In this document: positions 34,805-44,161 of the stretch, piece after piece | How the letters are laid out: every line of letters begins with the position of its first letter | How positions within the stretch are numbered: the stretch's first letter is position 1 | From: Candidatus Kuenenia stuttgartensis | GTDB taxonomy: Bacteria > Planctomycetota > UBA11346 | Assembly (NCBI GenBank): GCA_945872305.1 | Contig: CAMCAC010000004.1 | Span: forward strand, 1 to 44,985 | Direction of reading: 5' to 3' | Length of the DNA stretch: 44,985 nt | Program-made: the position numbers and the translations under genes | The notes under the pieces: generated by a model | The model's input: only the letters and a program-made list of their open reading frames with translations | Database searches by the model: none | What the model was told of the DNA's origin: nothing

Positions 34805-35461
34805 ATGATCGACTGGCTCACCGGACTGCTCGATGCCGAGCACCTGCAACGGCTCATCGAGGCCCACGGTCTGCTGGTGATGGCCCCGGTGATCTTCGCC
34901 GAGACCGGACTGCTGGTGGGTTTCTTCCTGCCAGGGGACTCGCTCCTGTTCCTCGCCGGGGCGGCGGCGGCCCTGTCGGAGGGGCGGATGGATCCGTTCC
35001 AGGTGGCGACGGTCCTGACCATTGCGGCGATCCTGGGCAACACGGTGAACTACGGACTGGGCCGCTGGTTCGGCGGCTGGGCCATGGCCCGACCGGATGG
35101 CCGGGTGCTCAAACGGCGGTACTTCGAGGAGGCGCATGCGTTCTACGAGCGCTGGGGAGCCCTGTCCCTGGTCCTGACCCGGTACATCCCCATCCTGCGC
35201 ACCTTCGTTCCGTTCAGCGCCGGCGCGGCGCGCATGGGATTTCTGCGCTACTCCCTGTGGAATGTGGTGGGGGCCCTGGCCTGGGTCCCGGTGCTGGTGG
35301 GTCTGGGCTGGGCCCTGGGCGAGGTGCCCTTCGTGAAACGCCACATCGAGACCATCCTGCTCGCGGTCATCGCCCTGTCCGTGGCCCCGGTTGCCATCGC
35401 TGCCGGCCTGCGCTGGTGGTACGATCGGAAAGCCGCGGCCGCGTCCCGCGTCGAAGGCTGA
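34805..35461 (+). CDS. DedA family membrane protein
   Basis: VIFAETGLLVGFFLPGDSLLFLAGAAAAL...AILGNTVNYGLGRWFG...LVLTRYIPILRTFVPFSAGAARM. Confidence 0.92.
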   Translation: MIDWLTGLLDAEHLQRLIEAHGLLVMAPVIFAETGLLVGFFLPGDSLLFLAGAAAALSEGRMDPFQVATVLTIAAILGNTVNYGLGRWFGGWAMARPDGRVLKRRYFEEAHAFYERWGALSLVLTRYIPILRTFVPFSAGAARMGFLRYSLWNVVGALAWVPVLVGLGWALGEVPFVKRHIETILLAVIALSVAPVAIAAGLRWWYDRKAAAASRVEG

Positions 35462-36387
35462 TGATGGCCGATCTGCTGTCCTTTTCCGCTGTGCGCTATG
35501 CCTATCGGGGCGACTGGCTGAACCGCATCCAGGCCTTGCATGGGGTCGATCTCACCGTGCCCGCCGGCAGCGCCTTCGGCTTCCTCGGTGCCAACGGCGC
35601 CGGCAAGAGCACCTCGATCAAGCTGGCGGTGGGTCTGCTCCACGGGCATACCGGCGAGATCCGCCTGTTCGGGGAGCGGATCGGCGACCATCGCCTGCGG
35701 GCGCGCATCGGCTACCTGCCCGAACACCCGTACTTCTACGAGAACCTCCAGGTCGATGAGTACCTGCGCTACCTGGGCCGGCTCTCGGGACTGTCCGGTG
35801 CCGACCTGACCGCCGCCTGCGACCGGGTGTACCAGCTCCTCGATCTGGGGGATCTGCGCCGACGCGGGCTCCGCTCGTTCTCCAAGGGCATGCGCCAGCG
35901 CTTCGGTCTCGCCCAGGCGATCCTGCATCGTCCCGACCTGGTCATCCTCGACGAACCGTTCTCCGGCCTGGACCCCCTCTGGCGGGCCCGCTTCAAGGAG
36001 GTCATGCAGGTCGAGCGGGCGCGCGGGGCGACCCTGTTCTTCAGCTCGCACATCCTCGGTGATGTCGAGGAGATCTGCGACCATTACGCGGTGATCGACC
36101 GCGGTACGGTGCTGGAGCAGGGCCGCCTGCGCGACCTGGTCGGGGCCGCGCCGCTGGTCCTGACCGGCGAGGGACCGGCCCCCCAGGGCGCCGGACCCGC
36201 CGGCGACGGGCACTGGCGCCTGGAGTTCGGCGAAGACCGCCGGGCCGACGTCCTCGCCTCGCTGCCCACCGGGGCCCGGGTGGTCCGCCTGGAGCGCCAG
36301 CGGCTCGCCCTCGAAGACTGGTTCGTGGCCCGGGTCCGGGCCCACCACGGAGCCGGCCGCCGGCTGGCGGAGATGAGCCAGGGATGA
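35461..36387 (+). CDS. ABC transporter ATP-binding protein
   Basis: GFLGANGAGKSTSIKLAVGLL (Walker A), RSFSKGMRQRFGLAQAILHRPDLVILDEPFSGLDP (signature and Walker B). Confidence 0.96.
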   Translation: MMADLLSFSAVRYAYRGDWLNRIQALHGVDLTVPAGSAFGFLGANGAGKSTSIKLAVGLLHGHTGEIRLFGERIGDHRLRARIGYLPEHPYFYENLQVDEYLRYLGRLSGLSGADLTAACDRVYQLLDLGDLRRRGLRSFSKGMRQRFGLAQAILHRPDLVILDEPFSGLDPLWRARFKEVMQVERARGATLFFSSHILGDVEEICDHYAVIDRGTVLEQGRLRDLVGAAPLVLTGEGPAPQGAGPAGDGHWRLEFGEDRRADVLASLPTGARVVRLERQRLALEDWFVARVRAHHGAGRRLAEMSQG

Positions 36388-37139
36388 TCCTCGTCGTCGC
36401 CAACGCCACCGCCCGCGAGGCCCTGCGCGGCCGCACCGGCCTCGCCCTGCTCGGCTTCTATGCGGTGGCGGTCCTGCTGTCGCGCATCGTCGGCTGGATC
36501 ACGCCCACCGACGGGCATCTGGTCACCACCGATCTGGTCATGTCCCTGCAGTCGGTGGTCGGGGTGCTGGTCGCCATCGCCACCGGCACCGCCCTGGTGC
36601 AGAGCGAGATCCAGAGCCGGACCCTGTACACCGTCCTGAGCCGGCCGATCCCGCGCTGGCGCTTTGTGGTCGGCAAGTTCGCTGGATTGGCCGCGGCCCT
36701 GATCATCGGCCAGGCGGCCATGGTCGCCCTGGGGCTCGGCTATCTCGCCGTGACCGGCGCCCCGGTCACCGGCTGGCTGGCTTTGGCCGGCGCCATGACC
36801 GCTGCCGAGGTTCTGATCATGGCGGCGGTCGCCCTGGCCCTGACCGCCGTGTCCAGCCCCCTGTTGGGGGCGGTCCTCTCGATCGCCGTCTACGCCCTCG
36901 GCCATGCGGTGGCCGGACTGCCCGGGTTGATCCACCACCTGCAAGCCTGGCAGCAGACCATCGCCATCGTCCTCGCCAGCCTGGTCCCGAACCTCGGGCC
37001 CTACGCCTACCGGGCCGAGGCCGTCCACGCGGTCCCCCTCCCGTGGCCGGAACTCGCCCAGGCGGCGGCCTATGGCGGTCTGTGGATCGCCCTGCTGGTG
37101 GCGATCACCGTCATCACCCTGGATCGCCGGCAGCTCTGA
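36384..37139 (+). CDS. ABC transporter permease
   Basis: Multi-TM protein overlapping the ABC ATPase; LVQSEIQSRTLYTVLSRPIPRWRFVVGKFAGL typical of ABC-2-type permeases. Confidence 0.85.
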   Translation: MILVVANATAREALRGRTGLALLGFYAVAVLLSRIVGWITPTDGHLVTTDLVMSLQSVVGVLVAIATGTALVQSEIQSRTLYTVLSRPIPRWRFVVGKFAGLAAALIIGQAAMVALGLGYLAVTGAPVTGWLALAGAMTAAEVLIMAAVALALTAVSSPLLGAVLSIAVYALGHAVAGLPGLIHHLQAWQQTIAIVLASLVPNLGPYAYRAEAVHAVPLPWPELAQAAAYGGLWIALLVAITVITLDRRQL

Positions 37140-37140
37140 G

Positions 37141-38250
37141 ATGCGCGTGCCCCTCGCCATCACGGTGGTGGTGCTCGCGGGGGCGCTCGCGATCGGGGCG
37201 AATGCCACCCGCTTCATTGGGGCGCCGCCCGTCATCCGCACCAAGCAGTTCGAATTCCTGCCCGATCCCGAGGTCGCCCGCCTGCTCGCCCCCGGCCACG
37301 CGGGGGTTGTGGCCAAGCTGCGCTGGATCGATTCCTTTGCCTGGTTCCAATGGCAGCTCGACCACCCCGGGGAGGCCCGGGTGATGGACGGCCGGTCCGC
37401 CATGGCCCGGCTCTACGACACCCTGGTCGCCCTCGATCCCCGTTTCGAGCCGTTCTATCTCCACGCCAACCTGAATCTGAGTGGTGTGATGGGTCGGCGG
37501 CATGAGGCCGTCTCGATCCTGGCCCGCGGTACCCACGAACTGCCGCAATCGATGGCCCTGTGGCGCAATCTGATCTCGGAACTGGTCGTCTTCTACGACC
37601 TTGAGAAGCGCCATCCGCTCCAGATGGGGGCCATGCTTGATGCCTGGGCCGCCGCCGTCCCCATCGAAGACCGGGCCCAGATCTGGCTGTGGCGACAAGC
37701 GCTGGTCCGGCGCAAGACCCTTGGGCTCGACCAGGTCGACTACTGGGTCGCCCGTCTGGCCGAGACCCCCAAGGGATCGCCCTATGAACCCTTCCTGGTC
37801 GAGGCAGCCCGGGATGCGGCGGCGAGGTTGGCCCAGTCCCGCCTCGACGCGGTGCTTGCCCTGGCCCCGACCGGGGCGACCGAGGCGGCTCTGGCGGATC
37901 CGACGACGATTTCCCGGGCATACCCGGAGGGAATTCCCCCTGGCTACCCGCTGAGAGATGGTCTGCTGATGCCGGATCCGTGGGGGTATCCGTGGCAGGT
38001 GTCCGGAACCGCCGCCCGCAGCGTCGGAATGACCCTGTTGGCTCTGGAACGACAGGTAGCCGGCTGGAACCAGGTCATTGCCGAGAAGGCGAGAGAGCAG
38101 GGACGGCAACCGCTTGATCAAGCCGAGGCCATGATGTGGGCTGGTGAACCCGTGCTCACGGACGGCGCAGTCCTGACCTGGGATGGCCGGGCCCTGGGCC
38201 TTCGTCGTCCCGACGCGCTGGGGCCACCCTGGGACCCACGCTCCCGGTGA
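37141..38250 (+). CDS. Hypothetical membrane-anchored TPR-like protein, linked to ABC transporter
   Basis: N-terminal hydrophobic MRVPLAITVVVLAGALAIGANA; repeat-like helices; directly downstream of permease. Confidence 0.65.
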   Translation: MRVPLAITVVVLAGALAIGANATRFIGAPPVIRTKQFEFLPDPEVARLLAPGHAGVVAKLRWIDSFAWFQWQLDHPGEARVMDGRSAMARLYDTLVALDPRFEPFYLHANLNLSGVMGRRHEAVSILARGTHELPQSMALWRNLISELVVFYDLEKRHPLQMGAMLDAWAAAVPIEDRAQIWLWRQALVRRKTLGLDQVDYWVARLAETPKGSPYEPFLVEAARDAAARLAQSRLDAVLALAPTGATEAALADPTTISRAYPEGIPPGYPLRDGLLMPDPWGYPWQVSGTAARSVGMTLLALERQVAGWNQVIAEKAREQGRQPLDQAEAMMWAGEPVLTDGAVLTWDGRALGLRRPDALGPPWDPRSR

Positions 38251-38256
38251 GTGCGA

Positions 38257-38820
38257 TCAGCGGCCTGACCGTTCCAGGATCTCGTCCATGCGGGTGGCGA
38301 GCGCCCGCCCGGCTGAGGTCGCGGTCACGATAGGCAGGGCATCCCGCCACCAGGCTGCGACATCGGTCAACAGATCGTGGCAGACAGTCCCGTCGGCAGC
38401 CGGGGTGGCCACCCCACGCTGCTGAAGCTCCTCCTCCATGCGGACGATCCGGGCCCAGATCCCCAGCCGGAGCCGCATCTCTTCGTGATGCATCGGCTTA
38501 CGAACATAGTCATTGGCCCCGCTGTGCAGCCCTTCAACGACTTCCGACGGTTCGGTGCGCGATGAAAGCAGGATCACGTAGGTCGGTAACGCCCGCGGTT
38601 GTTGACGAATCCGGCGGCAGACCTCGATACCCGTCATGCCCGGCATCTCCCAGTCGAGGATGGCAAGACGGGGGGCGTCTGGTCGCATGAGGGCTTCCAG
38701 CGCCTGTTCTCCATCCGCCACGGGAAGAGGTTCGTATCCGCATTTGTGGACGAATGTCTCCAAGAGCCGCAAAAACACGGGATTGTCGTCGGCAACCAGG
38801 ATGCGGATGGGGGAGCTCAT
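38257..38820 (-). CDS. Stand-alone response regulator receiver protein
   Basis: IRILVADDNPVFLRLLETFVHKCGYEPLPVADGEQALEALMRPDAPRLAILDWEMPGMTGIEVCRRIR...VILLSSRTE...GANDYVRKPM; no DNA-binding domain seen. Confidence 0.92.
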   Translation of the reverse strand: MSSPIRILVADDNPVFLRLLETFVHKCGYEPLPVADGEQALEALMRPDAPRLAILDWEMPGMTGIEVCRRIRQQPRALPTYVILLSSRTEPSEVVEGLHSGANDYVRKPMHHEEMRLRLGIWARIVRMEEELQQRGVATPAADGTVCHDLLTDVAAWWRDALPIVTATSAGRALATRMDEILERSGR

Positions 38821-38884
38821 GCCTGCATCATACCCGGGCATTGTCGCGCCCGCCAGTCCCCGCGGAGAGACGGGGCAGCCGAGC

Positions 38885-39226
38885 CTATCCGTGCCAACAG
38901 CCACCCCCGGGCGGGACCATTGCCCGGGGAGCGTCGAGAAGGGAGTCGGCAGATGTCACCACCACGGCAGCGGGCTCCAGGGGTTCCGGGACACCGATCA
39001 GGACCACCCCCACCAGCCCAGCGGTCCCAGCAGCGGGGATCCAGCCGGGATCCCGGGTCGCCAGCCACGCAGGACGGCCGGCTGCCGCGCGAAGCAAGGC
39101 CCGGTGGCCGGGCAGGCCGGTGACCAGGACCGCCTCGGTGCCGCGCAGGCGGAGGCGGGCGTCCAGCTCCGCCCGGGACGGATCCTGCCACAGCGCCTCA
39201 TCGATGAGGAGCACCGTCGCCATCAT
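38885..39226 (-). CDS. Hypothetical protein (glycan cluster)
   Basis: MMATVLLIDEALWQDPSRAELDARLRLRGTEAVLVTGLPGHRALLRAAAGRPAWL...; overlaps the GT9 stop. Confidence 0.55.
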   Translation of the reverse strand: MMATVLLIDEALWQDPSRAELDARLRLRGTEAVLVTGLPGHRALLRAAAGRPAWLATRDPGWIPAAGTAGLVGVVLIGVPEPLEPAAVVVTSADSLLDAPRAMVPPGGGCWHG

Positions 39227-40188
39227 GCCCACCAGCGCAGGGACGGGGCCCGGACCGGCTCCGTGGCAACCGCGAGGGCCTCCGCGGTGACCGCGTCCAC
39301 CGGGATGTCGGTGATGGGCCGTGCCTGATCGGTGGTGATCGCCACGGCTCCGGGGCGTTCCCACCACCACAGCCGGAGCAGGGGTTCGCGCCAGGACCGG
39401 CCACCGCGGGGATTGGGGAAGAGGGTGACCATCGGGGCGCCGGACATCTGGGCCAGGTGGCCAGGGCCGCAATCGTTGGCCACCACCACCCGAGCGGCAC
39501 GGGCAAGGGCGATGGTCCGGCGGGGACTTGGCGCCACTTCGAGCCGGATCCCGGAACGCCCGACCAGGGCGGCCTCGGCCTCCGCCGCCTCCCGCGGGCC
39601 GACCACGACCACCGCCGGCACCCCGAGGACCGGCACCAGCCGCTCCGCCAGGGCGAGGTAGTTGGCGAAACCCCACTGTTTTCCCGCGCCTTTGCCCGCA
39701 GGCAGGAGGAGCACGCACGGCTCCGCGACGCCGTCCGCAAGGTCCGCCATCGCCCCGGGCGGGTCGATGATCCCGCCGAAGGGAGCGAGCATCCGACCGA
39801 ATACGAACGGATAGTACGTGTCCTTCATCCGCGGTGCCGATCCATCGAACATCCACCGGGTCCACCAGGTGGCGAATCCTGCCCGTCGGGCGCCACGGCA
39901 GCGGTGCACCCGCCACGCGGCCCGGAATGAGCTCGCGCGCAGGGTCACCGCCCAGGCAGGAACCTCCTCGACGACGAGCCGGGTCTGACCAGCCGCATCG
40001 TCGTCCGCCAGGATCTCGACCCGGTCCGCGGCGCCCAGATCGGCAAGGATCCGCACGAAGGGATGCGGCGCGGCCACCACGATGCGGTCCGCGCCGAGCC
40101 GGCGCAGGGCATGCAGGACCGGCACCTGGACCATGAGGTCCCCGAAGGAATCGCCGCGCTGCATGGGCAGGACGAGGGCGCTGGTCAT
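39223..40188 (-). CDS. Glycosyltransferase family 9 (ADP-heptose:LPS heptosyltransferase-like)
   Basis: GDSFGDLMVQVPVLHALRRLGADRIVVAAPHPF...VLLLPAGKGAGKQWGFANYLALAERL...ARAARVVVANDCGPGHLAQMSGAPMVTLFPNP. Confidence 0.88.
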   Translation of the reverse strand: MTSALVLPMQRGDSFGDLMVQVPVLHALRRLGADRIVVAAPHPFVRILADLGAADRVEILADDDAAGQTRLVVEEVPAWAVTLRASSFRAAWRVHRCRGARRAGFATWWTRWMFDGSAPRMKDTYYPFVFGRMLAPFGGIIDPPGAMADLADGVAEPCVLLLPAGKGAGKQWGFANYLALAERLVPVLGVPAVVVVGPREAAEAEAALVGRSGIRLEVAPSPRRTIALARAARVVVANDCGPGHLAQMSGAPMVTLFPNPRGGRSWREPLLRLWWWERPGAVAITTDQARPITDIPVDAVTAEALAVATEPVRAPSLRWWA

Positions 40189-41222
40189 GGGGCTCCCAAG
40201 GCGGTACGCAGAGCATGGAACGCGGGTCGGCGCCGGCCATCCCGGTGGTCCACCAGTCCGTAGCCGGCGGCCAGGAGCTGCCAGTGGTAGACCCGTTCCA
40301 CCCGCTGCGATGCGGCGGCGATGCGCAGGAAGGCTGCGGTGTGGGCCGCTGCCGTCGCTTCATCCACGCATTCGGCGTGGCTGGTCGGGGCGAAGGGGCC
40401 TTGTCCAGCCAGGGGCCAGTTGAATTCCGTGATCCACAGCCGGCGCCCGGTATGGGGACTGGCGGCGAGCAAGGCATCGATGCAGCGGATCTTGCCTGCC
40501 AGATCCAGGCCGAATTGACGGCCATCCGGACCGCCGCGCCGGTCCACGTACAGGGCGACCGCGGCGCCGTCGCAGCGAATGGCCTGCCCGTGGATCAGGG
40601 AGCGGGCCACCGCCAGCGGCTCGAAATCAATGGTCGATGAACCGAGGATGGGCAGGTCTGACGCATGCCGTCGATGCCAGCGGACCGCTTCCGCCACGAG
40701 CGGCAGGCTTTCGCCGACCGTGGCGCAGCCCCATTTCAGCCGGTTCACCGCCTGGCAGGCCTGGACCGCCTCGATCCACCGGTCCCGCAAGGCGTAGAAG
40801 CGCGCGAGCCCCGCCCGCCACCGTCGCGGATCCACCACCGCGCCGCGGTCCTGGACCAGCACGGCCAACGCCGGCCGGCCGATCAGCGCCAGGGCAGCCA
40901 CCAGTTCCCGCCAGCGGTGGATGCGCCGCCATTCGAATCGGACGAGCACATGCCGGCAGCCGAGCTCATCAAGCAGATCGCGGATCCGCAGGGGATCCTG
41001 GTCCAGCGGCGAAATGCCCACGCCCAGGGTGCAGACCGGGGCGGGCGGCGGGGCGACGGCCGCAGCCGCGGCGGCGGGCGCCGCCACCGCAGACCCGGCC
41101 AGCGCCGCCAGCCAATCGCCCCAGGCTCCGGCGCGCAGGGAACGGCGCAGATCCCGGTCACGGACGCGCAGCGGCTGATCGCTCAGGGGATCCCAGGGCA
41201 GCGGTGCCGGATTCCGGGTCAT
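40185..41222 (-). CDS. Putative TIM-barrel glycoside hydrolase-like protein in LPS cluster
   Basis: ELGCRHVLVRFEWRRIHRW...ILGSSTIDFEPLA...GRRLWITEFNWPLAGQGPFAPTSHAECVDEATAA...VYHWQLLAAGYGLVDHRDGRRRPAFHAL; resembles clan-A glycosidase barrels. Confidence 0.6.
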   Translation of the reverse strand: MTRNPAPLPWDPLSDQPLRVRDRDLRRSLRAGAWGDWLAALAGSAVAAPAAAAAAVAPPPAPVCTLGVGISPLDQDPLRIRDLLDELGCRHVLVRFEWRRIHRWRELVAALALIGRPALAVLVQDRGAVVDPRRWRAGLARFYALRDRWIEAVQACQAVNRLKWGCATVGESLPLVAEAVRWHRRHASDLPILGSSTIDFEPLAVARSLIHGQAIRCDGAAVALYVDRRGGPDGRQFGLDLAGKIRCIDALLAASPHTGRRLWITEFNWPLAGQGPFAPTSHAECVDEATAAAHTAAFLRIAAASQRVERVYHWQLLAAGYGLVDHRDGRRRPAFHALRTALGAP

Positions 41223-41995
41223 GCCCGCCACCGGGCTGCCATCGCCCGCCGCCAGCCGCGCGTGCGCCGTTGCACCCGAGAAGCATGCAGCCAGGCCCCG
41301 CGCCCGGCAGCCCAGCCGGCCACCGTTTCGGCAAGGCCGAGGCCGGTGGCGTCGGCGAAGCCCCGGAGCAGGGCCAGGGTCCGTTCCGGAGTGCTGCCGG
41401 CGAGACGGGCGAGGGCGCCGGGACCGAGCCGGCCATCGCCCGGGGCGAGGAACGCGATGCGATTGAGATCGACCAGGTGCCAGGCGGGTTCCACCCCGGC
41501 CTCGGCACCCCACAGCAGATTTCCCGGACTGAGGTCCCGGTGCAACACACCCGCCGCCTGGAACCGGGCGATGGCTCCGCCGGCCGCGGCCAGGGCGGCT
41601 TCCCAACCGGGAGCATCCCCTCGCAGCCAGTCCCGGAGGCGCGGCAGCTCCGGGACGGACCGGCAGGCGTAGGCACAGGCCCGGATGCCCGGACCGCAGC
41701 GATCCTCGGCCCACCCCAGGGGCTCAGGAGTGGGGACGCCGCGCCGGCGCAATGCACTGGCGATGGCGAAGGACCGTCGGGCCTTGCTCCCGCGCCAACG
41801 GTCCAGCACCCAGCCGCCCAGGGTGGCGCCGAAGCGTTTGACCACTGCGGGTCCCGCCGGGCTGTCGGTGATCCACAACACATTGCGGGCGCGATGCAGC
41901 ACCGCGGCGGATGGCGGCCGGTGATCAAGTTGGCCGAGCAGCCAGGGGCCCAGGTCCCCGGGCAGGCCCGGTCCGCATCCCACCGCACGGCTCAT
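41219..41995 (-). CDS. Lipopolysaccharide kinase (Kdo/WaaP-like) family protein
   Basis: GPAVVKRFG...RSFAIASALRRRGVPTPEPLGWAEDR...AIARFQAAGVLHRDLSPGNLLWGAE...WHLVDLNRIAF. Confidence 0.85.
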   Translation of the reverse strand: MSRAVGCGPGLPGDLGPWLLGQLDHRPPSAAVLHRARNVLWITDSPAGPAVVKRFGATLGGWVLDRWRGSKARRSFAIASALRRRGVPTPEPLGWAEDRCGPGIRACAYACRSVPELPRLRDWLRGDAPGWEAALAAAGGAIARFQAAGVLHRDLSPGNLLWGAEAGVEPAWHLVDLNRIAFLAPGDGRLGPGALARLAGSTPERTLALLRGFADATGLGLAETVAGWAAGRGAWLHASRVQRRTRGWRRAMAARWRA

Positions 41996-42005
41996 GGGCG
42001 AATCG

Positions 42006-43181
42006 TCAGACACGCCGGGCCGCGGCAAGGCGGTCGGCCCGCCAGGCGGCGGCTTCGGCGAGGACCGCCCGGGAGCGGGCCATCCCGACCTCGATCCGGT
42101 TGGCGACGGCCGCCGCCCGGGATGGGTCCCGGGCGGCCATGGCGGCGCCGGGGGCGCACCAACGGACCAGTGCCCCGGCGATCGCTTCCCCGTCGCAGGT
42201 CCACGGCAGCACCGTTCCGCAGGCCTCGTCCAGGACTTCGCACCCGCCGTTGCCGTCGGTGGTGATCACCGGCAGGCCGCAGGCCAGGGCCTCGACCGTG
42301 GTGTTGGCGAAGGGATCGTAGAGGGTCGGCAGCAGATAGACGTCGGCGGCGGCGTAGCAGGCCTCCACATCGCGGCGGCCCCCGGCGAACACCACCCGGT
42401 CCCCCAACCCCAGGGCGGCGGCACGGCGCCGCCAGCCGGGGATGTCCCCGTCGAAGCCCGCCACAGCCAGCTTCGCAGCGGGGAAACGGGATGCGACCCG
42501 GGCCAGACCATCAAGGACCCGGTCGAGGCCTTTGCGGGCGTAATTGGACCCGAGGAACAGAAGCACGGTGTCGTCGGCCGAGAATCCCCACTCCCGGCGC
42601 AGGGCCGCCCCGGAGCCGGTACGCAGGGCCGGATCGAAGCGGACCGTGTCCACGGCATTGTGGACGACCCGGACGCGCTCCCTGGGGCAGCCATACCGCC
42701 GGACCACCTCGTCGGCGATCATCCGGCTGTTGGCGATGACGAATGGCGTTCCGTCCGGGCCCAGGGCCCGCCGTTCGATGGCCAGGCAGATCCGGTCTGC
42801 GATCGCATCGCGCCCAAGCCAGCGCTGCCAGGCCGGGCGATCCGCGGGCATGGCCCGCTCCAGATACAGGGCCCAGGTCCCGCCGCCCAGACGGACCACA
42901 TCCTGGCTCCAGGTCCGGCCGAGACCGAGGACCACGTCATAGGCATGGTCCGCGCAGTGGGTCTCCACCGCCCGGGCGAACCGCCACAGCCGATGACCGC
43001 GGCCCAGGGCCCAGCCCCCCAGGCGGACGAAACGCACCGCCGGATGGGGCGCCTCCGCATGGCTGCGGCAGAGCACGGTGACCTCATGGCCCTCCCGGGC
43101 GAGGTCCGCCGCCAGATAATCGAGGTAGCGTTCAGTACCGCCGCTGCGGGCATGGCGCAAATGATGGATGCAGACGCGCAT
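42006..43181 (-). CDS. Glycosyltransferase family 4
   Basis: ARSGGTERYLDYLAADLAREGHEVTVLCR...VLLFLGSNYARKGLDRVLDGLARV...YAAADVYLLPTLYDPFANTTVEALACGLPVITTDGNGGCEVL. Confidence 0.95.
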   Translation of the reverse strand: MRVCIHHLRHARSGGTERYLDYLAADLAREGHEVTVLCRSHAEAPHPAVRFVRLGGWALGRGHRLWRFARAVETHCADHAYDVVLGLGRTWSQDVVRLGGGTWALYLERAMPADRPAWQRWLGRDAIADRICLAIERRALGPDGTPFVIANSRMIADEVVRRYGCPRERVRVVHNAVDTVRFDPALRTGSGAALRREWGFSADDTVLLFLGSNYARKGLDRVLDGLARVASRFPAAKLAVAGFDGDIPGWRRRAAALGLGDRVVFAGGRRDVEACYAAADVYLLPTLYDPFANTTVEALACGLPVITTDGNGGCEVLDEACGTVLPWTCDGEAIAGALVRWCAPGAAMAARDPSRAAAVANRIEVGMARSRAVLAEAAAWRADRLAAARRV

Positions 43182-44161
43182 CAGGTGCCCCGCAGACAGT
43201 CGAGCCAAGCCTGTGCACAGACACGGATATCATGGTCGCGCTCGATGGCCGCACGGCCGGCGGCGCCGATGCGGCGACGGAGGTCGTGGTCGGCGGCGAG
43301 CCTGCCGATCGCGCCGGTCCAGTCGCCGCCATGGACCAACTCGCCCCTCCCATCCACGAGCAGCTCGCGACTCGCACCGACACCGTCGCCGATGGTGGCG
43401 ACACCGCACGCCTGGTACTGCAATGCCTTGATCGGGGACTTGCCCCGGGCGAATTCGTCGTCGGGAAGCGGGAGCACGCCGATGTCGAGCGCCTGGACGA
43501 ATGGAATCTCGGCGTCGGGGGTCCAGGGAGTCCAGGCGAAGCCAGGGATTCCATCCATTCCGGGATCGCGGCCACACAAGGCCCGCAAGTGGATCCGTGG
43601 GTTGGCGGCGGCGGTGGACGCCAGGACCCCGGCGATCCTGGCCAGGAATGGCAGGTTGCCCGGGGCGCCGGCCCAGCCGATGACGATGTTCCCGTCGTCA
43701 GGCCTGGGTGATGGACGCCAGTGGTCCACATCCAGCGCCATGCCGATGACCCGCACCCGGCCTCCCCAAGCGGCCAGGCGGTCGGCGATCACGCGGTTGG
43801 ACGCCACGCACAGATCCGCATGCCGGCAGATCGAGCGGAAGCGCGAGGAGAGGCGCAATCGCGTGGGCCAGGAGAACGGCCGGCCAGGTCGGCTCCAGGT
43901 CGCATCGTCGAGATCGAAGATCATGCGGCCTCCCGCACGACGGACCAAACCCACATCACGGCTTGGAAGAAGCGTCTTTTGCACGATCACCGTATCGAAG
44001 GGACCCGCTGCGACGAGACGGTCCACCGAGCCCGGGCCCCAGAAGATCTCTGCGGAAACCCCGGCCTCGCCCCAGATCCCGAGATACTGGGACACCCTGA
44101 AACGGGTGCTCGCATAGGTCGCTGGGTCACCGATGGACAGGACGGCGAGCCGCATGGTCAT
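43181..44161 (-). CDS. Glycosyltransferase (GT-B, family 4-like)
   Basis: STRFRVSQYLGIWGEAGVSAEIF...VIVQKTLLPSRDVGLVRRAGGRMIFDLDDATW...CVASNRVIADRL...NIVIGWAGAPGNLPFL...FARGKSPIKALQYQACGVATIGDGVGASRELLVDG. Confidence 0.88.
   Translation of the reverse strand: MTMRLAVLSIGDPATYASTRFRVSQYLGIWGEAGVSAEIFWGPGSVDRLVAAGPFDTVIVQKTLLPSRDVGLVRRAGGRMIFDLDDATWSRPGRPFSWPTRLRLSSRFRSICRHADLCVASNRVIADRLAAWGGRVRVIGMALDVDHWRPSPRPDDGNIVIGWAGAPGNLPFLARIAGVLASTAAANPRIHLRALCGRDPGMDGIPGFAWTPWTPDAEIPFVQALDIGVLPLPDDEFARGKSPIKALQYQACGVATIGDGVGASRELLVDGRGELVHGGDWTGAIGRLAADHDLRRRIGAAGRAAIERDHDIRVCAQAWLDCLRGT

Noticed and set aside
41994-44117. 707-aa plus-strand ORF opposite the glycosyltransferases
   Set aside because: Antisense of two clear glycosyltransferases; no recognisable domains.
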